From Stachybotrys elegans (lineage: Eukaryota; Ascomycota; Sordariomycetes; Hypocreales; Stachybotryaceae): DNA of 64,000 bases. The notes under the pieces were generated by a model, which saw only the letters and a list, made by a program, of their open reading frames with translations, was not told where the DNA came from and did no database searches. This document shows, in pieces, positions 20,666 to 31,351 of the stretch. The stretch spans positions 1,488,001 to 1,552,000 of the forward strand of contig JAGPNK010000006.1 of the NCBI GenBank assembly GCA_020746835.1. The letters run 5' to 3'. Position numbers and translations under genes: made by a program. Within the stretch, counting starts at the first letter, position 1, and each line of letters begins with the position of its first letter.

Positions 20666-23324
20666 GGCTGCTAATAAGCACTTGTGCGAACGGTATTCCA
20701 AAAGAGCCAGAAAAAGAGGCGATCTTTGTATGGAAAATTCAACCAAGAACCGCAGTGGTTGGTGAGTCGAGAGGAGTGATTCGAGTTCTGATCAATCGGG
20801 CACCAGAAGAAAGGAAGGCTGAAAATGAGCGACTTGGGAGAGAATGCAACCACGAGTATGGAGTAAGGAGCGAAGGGCGATGCTTTCTTTTTCAAAGGAG
20901 TGACTGGAAACAAGCGTTTCACGATATTGTGGCCACCGCAAAAGGAGGCGAGGAAGACACGAGGCGAGGCAAACAGGCAAGGCGAGAGGGAGGGACGCCA
21001 ACAAGACCGGCAGGAGCGACAATAAATCATAAACGAGCGGGATGGCAAGGGCCTCGGCCGCTCACGATGGAGCAGGAGCTATGCGAGCCACCAGGGCCAA
21101 TCAGGGCCCCGTCGGGCGCAGCGAGAAAACACGGTACTAGCCTACTAGGTACGGAGCACCCCTAATTACGAGCAGCAAAGAGCCCGTTGTGGCCCAAACA
21201 GGCTAGACCCTGATAGGCTTGTCAAGCGCGTACCTGCATCTCCCACACATCGCTCACACGGGTCATCCCCACCAACCAGAGCTCCCCGTTCCATCGTCTA
21301 GTCCCCCCTTTAGCCTCTTCGAGCAGGCGCCCAACGCCGCTGAGCACGAAGCTTGTGGTTCCCACATGGCTCCCAGTAATCTTACTGCCTCTTGGACTTT
21401 CTAGAAGCCCATACTCTCTCCCTCTCTACAGGAAGGCTACTAAAATGGGCACCACATGGTGAATACGAACATCATTTCACCGCCACCGTTCCCGGCCGGA
21501 CTTTCCAACATCTCACGAGGCTATCGCGTGCCGATTCAGGGCTAACAGGGTCACCAGGCAGCCGGCTAGCCGTCTGATCTGTGTACAAATAATTGGTACA
21601 TTGGACGTATCCCAGACGGCATCGTTCGATTCGCCGACCGTCTGTTCATCTCTGCTCTTGGTGCCGGGATTAGCGCCATCTGCCAGTTTCAACACATTCA
21701 TGCCCTATGTATCATGTAACATGGCCAGAACTCTATCTCATCTGTGCTACCTACCTATGCTTGAGCTCTTATGATGCAACATCACATCCTCTGCATGACA
21801 TCAGACCCATGGGGTGCCTGAGTCAGAATATAGTCCTGCATTCCCACATCTAGGAAGACATGAAACGTACATCTACCTATAACCTCCTTTGATCGACTCA
21901 ACTTCCCTTCACTTCAATGGTGGAGAGGGGCACATGACCGTTCCGGCAATTATACCCCAAAGAGTAGTCGCTCGTACCACAACAAGACCCTAGCCCATGG
22001 GGATTAAATCGATAAATATCACCAGGCCTGCACATTGTTGCCAGCAAGCAATCAACCTCGACATATACCAATACCAATACCAGAAGCTCGTAGCCGGGTG
22101 GGTGCCCCTATCTTGATTCTCCGTCTTGGCTCTGGCTGGGCACTCTCTTCTACTCGGTTCAATACCAGCATCACCCAACGGGGATCAATTGCAGTCGCAG
22201 CGCAGAGGAGAATGCTCGTATAATAAGCGGACACTGGGGATGATCGCAGGGGTTCTTCGCTGCCAAAGTGACGCACGGGAGGGTCCCATTCGCTGCACTT
22301 TCTGCAGGATGCCTCCCTCCACTGAGAAGTTTCAGACGTACAAGATGATTGGCAGTAGAAGAGATTGCATGCGAGGTCGATTGCTGCTTGCCGTATATTG
22401 GCCCTTGCACAAGACGGGTCACGATGGGACTCTTGGGAGAAGCCAAGTGGCCCTCTAAATCCACGGCAACTCAAGCAGAGTCACATAGCGGCGGTCTAAA
22501 TTCCCATGTTAATTTGTCTGAACTTGGCCTCTGCACCAACATGCACAGCGTTAAAGAGGCAAGTTTTACTCCCAGTATTTCCTGGGGCATCACCTACCTA
22601 GCATACTTATGAGGGCATGAGTCCCCTGGCCTTCATCTCCGCTTGACAAGGTGTTTTCCTGTTGCATCTCCGTCCCAAGGGCTCAACCAAGGTCTTGATG
22701 TGTTGGTTCCAGAGCGTCAGATGATACAGATACAGATACATATATGCGATGTCCCAGCGAGACATACCGCAACTCACTACAATTGTCTACTCTGATCATG
22801 GTATAGCACATGAAAAGGCCAGACTTCTTTACAATAATACCTCGCGCACAGCATTTTCACAGAATAACCTCGCCAGGCCTATATCAGGCAAAAGAAGCCT
22901 TATTAAAGTGTACGAAATAGTGAAAAAGACTCACGGGGTAATAGCTAAAACAAATAAAAAAGGGTTGGAAGGCTTCCTCCACAATCGCAGCCAGGGAGTC
23001 GGGGCCCGGCCGCACCTCATCATGGGTGGCCGAGATCTTTGCACTTGGTCATGCCATGCTCCCTTCTCGACTCCTCTTCAAAGTTGCCCCCCGTCTTGCT
23101 CCGCGCCGGCCGAATCCTCCATCAAATACCGTGAACAAGGCTTTTATGGCTCCCATTGATGGCCGAAGCCAGGCGTGCCCCACCTCGAAAAGGCAAGAAA
23201 GTGCTCTCTTGATTATACACAGCCATGTAATGCTGTTTAGCGTCGTAAAGTATAAGGCCAAATGCGATGCCAACGAAGGACATCTGATCGTCACCACCTA
23301 ACGCGTCATAAATGCGGTGGGTGT
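20666..23324. other. Gene-poor region, about 2.7 kb
   Basis: No protein or RNA gene is recognised. The left end (20666-21100) is the likely promoter and A/G-rich (sense C/T-rich) leader of the GH72 gene; the right end is the septin 3' untranslated region. A TAGGTACGGAGCACC motif lies near 21146. The middle is mixed-composition sequence with only short ORFs. Confidence 0.5.
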
Positions 23325-24485
23325 CTAGTATCCATTCATCGTGACGCGAGCAGAGTTTCGGCTCATCTCGCGGTCAGCAGCCGGGCTGATGGGCCTGCTG
23401 CTCGCACCACCGGCGTGTGCGCTGCTCTCCTTCAGGGCAAGCAGCTGCTTGGCGCGGAAAGTCTCGTAGTGGGTTTGAGACGTGGTCTCAATGAGATCCT
23501 GGAGGTGCGTGCGGAGGAGGAAGTTGCGGAGGTACACGAATTCGCAGTGGTTCTCGTCCTCGACGTTGATAACGCCCCAGCGGTTCTGGCGGCCACGCAC
23601 CTGCTTGCCATTGACAATGATCGACTTCTCGGAACCGACAACGGCAAAGGGGACGAGGCTCTGCTCCACGATTAGCTCACCGCCTTCAATTGGCGTCCAA
23701 TGGGGCTCCATACCTTGATCTGACCGTTCAAAGCACGCTCCTCGTCATCAAACTCCTCGTTATCGTACGGGAACATCTTGAGGTTGTGGAAAGAGAACTC
23801 CTCCTTGATGCGCTCCTTGAAAGCCTGGCGCTCCTCAACGGTAAGGGTGTCGGCCTTGGCAATGACGGGAACGACATTGACCACGTCGGACAGCTTCTTG
23901 AGGACGACGATGTCGATGGGCTTGAGAGAGTGGCCGGAGGGCTGGATGAAGAACAGGCAGCAGTGGATGCGCGTGTCCTGGATGTAACGCTCTCGCTGAG
24001 CAGTGAGCTCCTTTCGCAAGTACGCGGAGTGCTGATCCTTGATATACTTGACGATGGGGTCCCAGCAGCGGTCGTTGTTGACGAGATCGCCGTATCCAGG
24101 GGTATCGACGATGTTGAGTCTCAGGCGGACGCCGTTCTCCTCGATGATGTGGGAGACAGCCTGGATCTCCGTGGTGGAACGAATGGGCTCTTCGGGCTGC
24201 AGGCGACCCTTGGAGTCGATGAGGTGCGAGGCGAAGATGGTGTTGATCAGTGTCGACTTGCCGAGTCCGGTTTGACCTGATGAGCATCGAGCTGGTTAGC
24301 ATCTTAAACCGGCCCTGGATGGATAGGGAGAAGAAGGGGTTCAGGGAGGCGCGCCCCTACTCACCGACACAGATGACATTGAACTGGAAGCCACGCTTCA
24401 AGAGCTTGCGCTCAATCTGAGACGTGATGCTGTCGAAACCAACATGGCTCTTGGGGAAGATGGTGCTTGGGGGCATGGCGGCCAT
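23325..24485 (-). CDS. cdc10: Septin, Cdc10 type
   Basis: Exons are 24485-24365, 24276-23714 and 23660-23325, giving 339 residues. The GTPase core shows the P-loop GQTGLGKS (41-48), DTPG (98-101) and the AKAD specificity motif near 180, and a septin unique element (GRQNRWGVINVEDENHCEFVYLRNFLLRTHLQDL). The N-terminus (SHVGFDSITSQIERKLLKRGFQFNV) and the absence of a C-terminal coiled coil point to the Cdc10 class (AspD/Sep6 in filamentous fungi). Septins assemble into filaments at septa, hyphal tips and infection structures. The class assignment rests on recalled resemblance to yeast Cdc10. Confidence 0.92.
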
Positions 24486-25941
24486 CTTGACGGTGTGTTA
24501 TGGCAGAAGCTCGTCGGGCAAGGAGGCCAGGAATTGGTAGCGGTGCTGGAGGGGAGGGCGTGATTGTCTTTCTGTATTCAAGAAAGATGCGCGGGCAGCA
24601 AAATCAATCACACACTCACGACGGCGACAGATCAGTGCTGAGAGCGAAGCCGAAGATGGGGAGCTGGGAAAGGATTCGGGAGCAGAGCCTGGTAGAAGGA
24701 ACTTTTCGGGCACAGGCGAGAATGGTGGTGTTGCGGTGTCTCTACCACTGGCAAGCAATAATTTCAGTGCTGGGGAAGGCGCAGGGACCAAGAAAGGGGG
24801 AAGGCCAACGCAGGGAAGGGAGGGGCCACCTAGAGCTGTCAATTGGCCAGAAACAGTCCGTGCGCCCTCTAGCCCTTGGTTGGCTTGTCGGCATTGAGAT
24901 GCTACCACCTTAGCACTTGGTGCCATGGGCGGCCTGCCAATCCCAATCGATTCCGATTTCCAGGGTGCACGAGACTTTCATGATACGAGTTCACATATGA
25001 CAGCATGGGATGAAAGTAACTTGATCGCAGCATCACGGGATCAAAGCATGAGCTACAGCTCGGGCTACCTATCTTGAATACTAGCATCTGATTTTGCTGA
25101 TACACGGGTGTAGGTACATCACGTCCAAGTGTCCAACTCCAAACATGTTTCTTTCTGTGCATCGGCGACTTGCATTCCTCGCACGCGCGCAAATTCTTGC
25201 AGGCAGTTTACATATGTACTCATAATACAAAACAAGCGCGATCCCGCACATTAAGTCAATCACCCGAGGCAACTGGGGTATGGTATGTGAATCAAAGTAC
25301 AGCGGCCTCCCTGTGAGTCGGGCGTACTGCAAATGCTAGGACCCTCCCATCTAGAGAGGGCGCTACCTTAGTACCTTCGGTATCTACTCAGTACCTCTTT
25401 ATCAAATGCTTTGCAGCGTCAGTATTTATACCAATCCTTACAATTGGAGTGCTCGGGCTGTCTGTAACGAGAAGGGTCTCTACTCCATACGCATTATGAC
25501 TTCCAATTGACTGATCAGGCCGAAATAATGCAGGCTCCAACCGCCTTTAAGTTGAATGTAAATATTGGCCAATGGAGTATTGGCCCCTGAGCAGGTCAAA
25601 GTGGGCCGACTTAGGCTGTACCTACCTATGTGCCACCAATCACCACGTGATAGCAGTATCGATTGTCGAGAAATCCCAAACTGGCGCCTTGGGAAAGCAG
25701 AGGTGCATCAAGGGATTGCCAGTCGAGCCTATCGCCAACGGATTGATAGACTTCCAGAGCCTCATCCTGCTGCATAAGGAAGATAATATATCCTTCAATC
25801 TCCGGAATCGATTTTCAGCAGCCGCATACCGATATCGAGAGCTCCGACAGTGCCACGGCACCCATCGCACTACGAACAAAACTTTGCGCAAGTCTTTCCA
25901 ACTCCGACCCCGACCGTCCTCAACGCATTCAATTCTTCACA
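24486..25941. other. Divergent spacer between septin and mrpl32
   Basis: No gene is recognised. The left part is the septin promoter and leader. Repeated TACCTTAGTACCT and GTACCTACCT motifs occur near 25370-25395 and 25618-25627. The right end (25880-25940) is a short C-rich leader before mrpl32. Confidence 0.55.
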
Positions 25942-26400
25942 ATGGCTGCAATTTCGGCATCTCTTCTCCCGCGCTTCGCCTCTCCGACAGTCCTCGCGTC
26001 GTCCCGTTGGATGACCTTGTACACGCGACAGTACACCCCTTCGCTGTTCCCTGCGCTGTCTATTGCGCTACCCGGCCTGAGCCTCAACATCCCCTCCCTC
26101 GGCGATATCTGGGAGTCTGTATTGCGGGCGGTCCCCAAGAAGAAGGTGTCTCACGCCCGCCGACGCCACAGGCAGATGGCAGGCAAGGCCCTCAAGGACG
26201 TCAACAACCTCTGCGTATGCCCCGGCTGCGGAAAGCCAAAGCGAACGCACCGGATTTGCCAGGAGTGCCACCAAGGTATGTTCATCTCCATTTCTGTGGG
26301 TTCAGGCTGCCCATGAAGTTCAACCGCTGATCACTTTGCAGAAATGAGGGACATCTGGCGCCAAGAGGCAAAATCTGGTAGCACGACGACGGGTGTATGA
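25942..26400 (+). CDS. mrpl32: Mitochondrial large-subunit ribosomal protein bL32m
   Basis: Exons are 25942-26275 and 26342-26400, giving 130 residues. The N-terminal 60 residues are Ala/Ser/Arg-rich and look like a mitochondrial presequence. The mature part begins VPKKKVSHARRRHRQMAG, the L32 signature, followed by a CPGC...CQEC zinc ribbon. In yeast, the presequence of MRPL32 is removed by the m-AAA protease before ribosome assembly. The exon joint restores QECHQ-EMRDIWR in frame. Confidence 0.92.
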
Positions 26401-26899
26401 TGAATCATGATGAGTATGTCGAAACAAACATCATACCTACAACCATTGTATCTTACCACTTGTATATTGGGTCCAGTTAGGCCATGCATACCTCTGGCGT
26501 TGGCGCTTTGCTCGCGTCTGTACAATTAAATTAAAGACTTGAAAAGGAATAAATTCCCACTGCCTCTTGATATACGCATATCCTGGGCGGGCTGTTTGGG
26601 TACTCGGGCGTGGTGCAAATATGTCAAATAACGCAGCTTACGCCACCACAAAGGGAGGAAATAAATATTAATTAAATACTGCAGTATGCTGCACCTCAAA
26701 TACTGTCGCACGGATCTTTACCAGCGGTCTTGTTTTGGTTGTGGCCACTGCATTGAGAATTGAGGTCGCAAAAAGAGCTTATTCTGTCTGCACGATTTGG
26801 GGTGAGCCGTGCTAATGACATCAAAAATCCCCACCACATCAAAGCTCCCGCCTTTGACAGATACAACATCGTCCGCCTGAGGATGGTAAACCGTTAAGA
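26401..26899. other. Spacer upstream of ski8
   Basis: It holds the mrpl32 3' region (relatively A/T-rich) and the ski8 promoter. A four-codon upstream ORF (26884-26898) ends one base before the ski8 ATG. No other gene is seen. Confidence 0.6.
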
Positions 26900-28009
26900 T
26901 GGTCAGTTTGCCCTGTCAGGCTCTCTTCGCCTCCTTCTAACAAGTTTATTTAGTCCAAGCAATACCTCACCACGCATACCGTGGACAACGGTCAGCTCCA
27001 AGTCTACCCCGCTGCCCAGAACAAACTGACCAGAGACAGCCCACATCACCGATATCTTCTCCCTTGCAACGACTCCCAGGGCCGTTCTCTCAGCAAGCGG
27101 CTCTTCTACGATTCATGTCCATGATACCAGTGACCCATCTTTCCCTTTAAAGCAGTCAATATCAAACGCTCACAAGCTCGGGTGCCACCACATCTGTTCC
27201 TCAAAAAATGGGCGCGTCGCCGCCAGTGCTGGCTTCGGAGGAGAGGTGAAGATCTGGGGCTTGAATCAGGACACCGGAGAATGGGCTCTGAGCGGTGAGA
27301 TTGCCGGAAACTCGGCCAAGCCCGGAGAGGTCTGGGCTCTGGCTCTGAGTGAGGACGGATCATACCTGGCCTCGACTACGAATGACGGCAGGATCAATGT
27401 ATGGGACATTGCCGACGAGGCTCGTCCCAAGATTCGTGAGTACGAGACTGGCAGTGCTGGCTCGGGCAGCTTCGGGATGTGCGTCGACCTGAGCAGGGAC
27501 GGCAAGTACACGGCCAGCGGACATCAGAACGGGGCCGTATACATATTCAACAACGACTCCGGACGCATTCTCTACTCGTTATCAGGTAAGACCCTCCGCC
27601 CTGTTGCTTCGATCATGCACTCATAGATGCACGACTAGGCCTTGCAAAGCCAGTACGAGCCGTCGCATTTTCGCCCGGCAGTAGTAGGCTGGCAGCCGCC
27701 GGCGATGCGGGTATCATTGCTCTGTACGACATGAAGCACGGTGAGCATGTCGGAAACCTGACGGGCCACTCATCCTGGATCACCACGATTGACTGGAGCG
27801 ACACGGGCGAGTACCTCTTGAGCGGCTCCATGGACGGCAAGGTCAAGGTGTGGTCGGTCGAGCGGAATGTCTGTGTTGCGACTCACAGCGAGACTAGCAA
27901 GGCGCTGTGGGCTGCAAAATGGCTGCCCAAGACAGCGAAGAGTGAGATGTTTTGCACAGCGGGTGCCAACAGGAGCCTCTCTTTCTACCGCGAGGCTACG
28001 GGAGGCTGA
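26900..28009 (+). CDS. ski8: Ski8/Rec14-type WD40 protein (WDR61 homologue)
   Basis: Exons are 26900-26902 (ATG only), 26954-26990, 27040-27585 and 27639-28009, giving 318 residues. The start M-SKQYLTTHTVDNAHITDIFSLA and the following WD repeats (GFGGEVKIWG, DGRINVWD, HQNGAVYIFNND, AGDAGIIALYD, DGKVKVWSVE) match fungal Ski8. It is a subunit of the Ski complex that feeds RNA to the cytoplasmic exosome; in some fungi (Rec14) it also helps form meiotic double-strand breaks. The apparent frame change near 27000-27040 is resolved by a 49-base intron with donor GTCAGC, an ACTGAC branch and a GACAG acceptor. An ATG-GT pair 16 bases upstream (26884) could serve as an alternative first exon encoding the same protein. 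Confidence 0.9.
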
Positions 28010-28393
28010 AGGATAGATCTACTGGCGGTTAAGACTATGCATTTTATCTAGAGGAAACCAACCAATCGATGAAGCCTCCAGACATTAACATACACATGTA
28101 CATGACTTTGGCAGATTGCTGGGAGTTCAGTGTGAGACAGCTGAAGAACGGGCACGTGACCGCGTTGCCGTCTCGCGTTGCCCCGCCAAAATGTAGTGGA
28201 TCACAACCGTCATGCAATCGAGAACATAACCTTGTCATCTTAAGGCGTTCACGGTACATATTGCTACTCAACAAAGGAACGCTGCACTGGATTGTAATTC
28301 AAAAGAATCCAAATTGCGCCACTCATAATATCATATACTCAATCTTCGCTTCAAGTCCTCATAAACTCCCGCGCTCAATTGCCACCCATCATC
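28010..28393. other. Spacer between ski8 and the polymerase delta subunit gene
   Basis: No gene is seen. It is the ski8 3' region and the short promoter of the gene at 28394. Confidence 0.6.
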
Positions 28394-29055
28394 ATGCCTG
28401 CCACCAGACGATCAACCGGGAGCATTCGTGGGCGCACAGGACCAGGCAAGGGACAGTCGACCATCAGCTTCGCCCACAGGGTCACAAAGAACGTGCCCAA
28501 GGATACCAAAAAGGATATCCTCGCTCCAACGATTAAGAAGCTTGAGCCCACAGAGGAGCCTGAGACAGTCGAGGACGAAGTCGCTGAGATAGTCCCCAAG
28601 GAGCTCGATGCTGAGAAGGAGCCCGAGGCGGAGGCTGAAGAGGAACCCAGGGTCAAGCCTGAGGTGCAGAAGTCCAAGGCAGAAGTCCGCGCAGAAAAAA
28701 TCACCGACGCCCAGATCAACAAGTACTGGAGGGCTATAGAGGCTGAGCGAAAGGCGCCTCGGGTCCACCAGCAGGAGCTGAGGGTGAATGAGAAGGTCCT
28801 GCGTTACTTCGACGTGAGCTCTCAGTATGGGGTATGTCTGAATTCCAAGTCTAGGTTATCGGTTTACTAATCCAGGTCCTGTAGCCCTGCGTTGGAATAG
28901 CACGGATGAAGCGATGGCAAAGGGCGGAGCGCTTGGGTCTGAAGCCCCCGATTGAGGTGCTTGCCGTCTTGTTGAGGGAGGAGAAGGCCGAAGCCAAGGA
29001 TGTCAACACGGCGCACATGGACCAAATCCTCAATTCGATTGCGATTGGTGCTTGA
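28394..29055 (+). CDS. cdm1: DNA polymerase delta subunit 4 (Cdm1/POLD4)
   Basis: Exons are 28394-28831 and 28885-29055 (phase 0), giving 202 residues. The N-terminus (MPATRRSTGSIRGRTGPGKGQSTISFAHRVTK) is basic and includes GQSTISFAH, which resembles a PIP box for PCNA binding. The middle is an acidic Glu-rich linker. The C-terminal third (VLRYFDVSSQYG-PCVGIARMKRWQRAERLGLKPP) is the conserved POLD4/Cdm1 domain. The exon joint lies inside that motif and preserves it exactly. It is the smallest, non-essential subunit of the replicative polymerase delta and stabilises the holoenzyme. Confidence 0.9.
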
Positions 29056-29266
29056 GCAGCCTACGGCCTACTGTTACGAATAATTGTTTGATGCGGCGAT
29101 TCGGCGTTGATGGTGGCGTATTTGGTGACAGCGTCGCTTGGAGAGCCGGAGTTGATTTTGGCTTGTACTTTTAAAATGACATTTGCACTTGTGCGGCAGC
29201 GAATTCGACGGTGTTGTCTGCCAATCGCATCTTTGACTCGGATATATACAACCTCTCGGTTTTGAA

Positions 29267-30547
29267 TCAATACCAGATGCTTCTAGTTCTATGGTGAGGA
29301 AATGCCTCGCTCCCATTCGCCTCCAGCTCCTTGATTGCATCATACAGGAAGAAATCGATCAAGATGGCATTAACGTGAGTGTCGGGATGGTTCCGTACAA
29401 TCTCTCGCCGTATCAATTCGACACACCAGATACTGCATGCTTGTTGTTTGTCAGCTCCAAAGGCACTGTATGGAGGTCGGACTGCCCCGACTTACCTCGT
29501 AACTGCACCTCCCATGGCCCTCCGCTCGGCAACATTTGCTTGCCTCGAATAGCAGCTACGATAGATGGGCTGCAGTACAGAGCGCCGAGAGATATGAGGA
29601 TCTGAGGTATTCGATAGTCGGCGAACATGGTGACCTTGTCAATGTCGTGGAATGCGCCGTAGCTTTCGCCATTGAAGCAGGCCCAGACATCAGCCACAAG
29701 GATCTGCGCGCGTTTCAACAGTCGAATGGGTTTTTTCCTGCTCTCGAAGGTGTGCTCGTCGCGAAAGCAGAGGAAGTCTTGTGCAAGCAAGTTGACGAGA
29801 CGGGCTGCGGAGCCTTTTGCAGCAGCTAGGACATTGAGAAATGAGCAATTGTAGCGCTGTCTCGATTAATACCGGTAGTAAATGGGTTCCAATGGTTGGT
29901 ACAATTACCTCATAGAGCACTCTGCCGGCCTCTCTGAGGCAATCAAGACGCTCCTGCAACAGGGGCATCTCCTCATCAGTGGATGACCGAAAGATGTGCT
30001 TCATCGACTCCAGGTTGCACTCTTCTTCATTCTGCCAGAAATGGGGGTCGGTTATAGGTATATCTAGAGTGGCAATTACCATTGAGGTTAGACGGGCTTG
30101 AATGACACCATGTTGCTTCATGAGTGAATACATACCTTCTTCCAATGCCCGTTGCATGGCAGCGACAAGACTCCAGTATCCAGTCCAGCGACCCCCCTTG
30201 TATTCAATGGCGAATCTCTCGTCATCGGGGAGTTCAGACCAAAAGGAAAAATTGAGCAGGTCCATGGTAAAGATGAATGCCACGGTGCTTTCATCCTTGG
30301 CTTTGGGATGCAGCTCATGCTGCGACCAGGAGGCGGTCGAATACTGCTTCTCCTGCATTTGGGCATAGATACTCTCTGCAGCATTCTTGGTCGCCCGCAT
30401 TTCAATGGCCACGTCGATGCAATTATTGTAGACATACTCGGCACTATCAAGAACTCCCGTCTCAGGCTCATCCTCGACGGCGAGCTTGCTCTGGAAGTGC
30501 TGCCGCAACAGAGCCACGAGTTCTGGATCCGCCTCGTCGTCCGACAT
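29267..30547 (-). CDS. qng1: Queuosine-salvage protein (QNG1/DUF2419, queuosine 5'-phosphate N-glycosylase)
   Basis: Exons are 30547-29909, 29856-29496 and 29439-29267, giving 390 residues. The family is recognised from SAEYVYNNCIDVAIEM near the N-terminus, LNFSFWSE, YKGGRWTGYWSLVAAMQRALEEG, and the C-terminal CSIWCVELIRREIV...AILIDFFLYDAIKEL. Members release queuine from queuosine nucleotides so that eukaryotes can salvage the base for tRNA wobble positions. Exon 2 starts at CGCTAC after ACAG (29857); exon 3 starts after CAACAAG (29440), which keeps the CSIWC motif in frame. The second donor is GTAAGT. Confidence 0.88.
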
Positions 30548-31351
30548 TGTACAGGGCACGGCTCGGTATGAGCGTACCACCAGACTCGAAGAAAAAGAAG
30601 AAAATTCAGTACAACGTTGAAAGGAGGGACAGAAAGACAAAGGAGAAGGTTTGTCTGCCTCTACTCAGATAATTATTAGTGCAACAAAGCAAGTCACGCA
30701 GCGTCCTAGAGACCCTGAATCGGTCTCGAAGCGCAAAAATGGAACTGGTGGGGACCGGCGAATCCACACTCGACTCTCGCTTTCACGATGGACAGGGAAG
30801 CTCGAAGCATGATTGTGACGATCTCATTTCAGACAAGCATCAGCATGGTATTGCCGTGGCTTGGTTGACGAGGGGTGCAAATTAAAGCACATCAGGGCAG
30901 TAATATCCTCTCACCTAGCCTCGAAAGTAGCGGTACTGGGGTCGACGGGGTTCTCGATGCCATGGGCGCCTCTGGAACTCGGGCATGGAAGCACTAAAAT
31001 TCCCACCTACAGCGTGCCTTGGCCAGGTGGTTACGGGACTTTAATCGGGGGGTGGCAGCGGGATTCAGGGAAGCAGCTGTGTGGGGTGAGCCTGACAAAG
31101 GTAGAGCAGCCAATCAGGGGCGCTGTGGACGCGGCAGGCGCTGCTGCAGGCTGCTGCCGTCTGGCTGAAAGCTGCCGATGCTTCTGACCTCATTATTGGT
31201 CGCGCTTCCACCTCCAGCTTCAACTCACTCATTGCAAACGCTCATCCGGTCCAGCGCATCTTCATCAGTCGCAGCCTCGCATCACGACCGAATTCCTAAC
31301 CTTGCGACACTTGCAAACACATCAGCACCTCATTGCGCGGCGGTGGCAGTC
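30548..31351. other. Divergent spacer between qng1 and uba2
   Basis: No gene is seen. It should hold both promoters. The right part from about 31190 is C/T/A-rich and leader-like. Confidence 0.6.

Noticed and set aside
26991..27039. Apparent frameshift in ski8
   Set aside because: A 49-base intron with donor GTCAGC, branch ACTGAC and acceptor GACAG restores the family sequence exactly.
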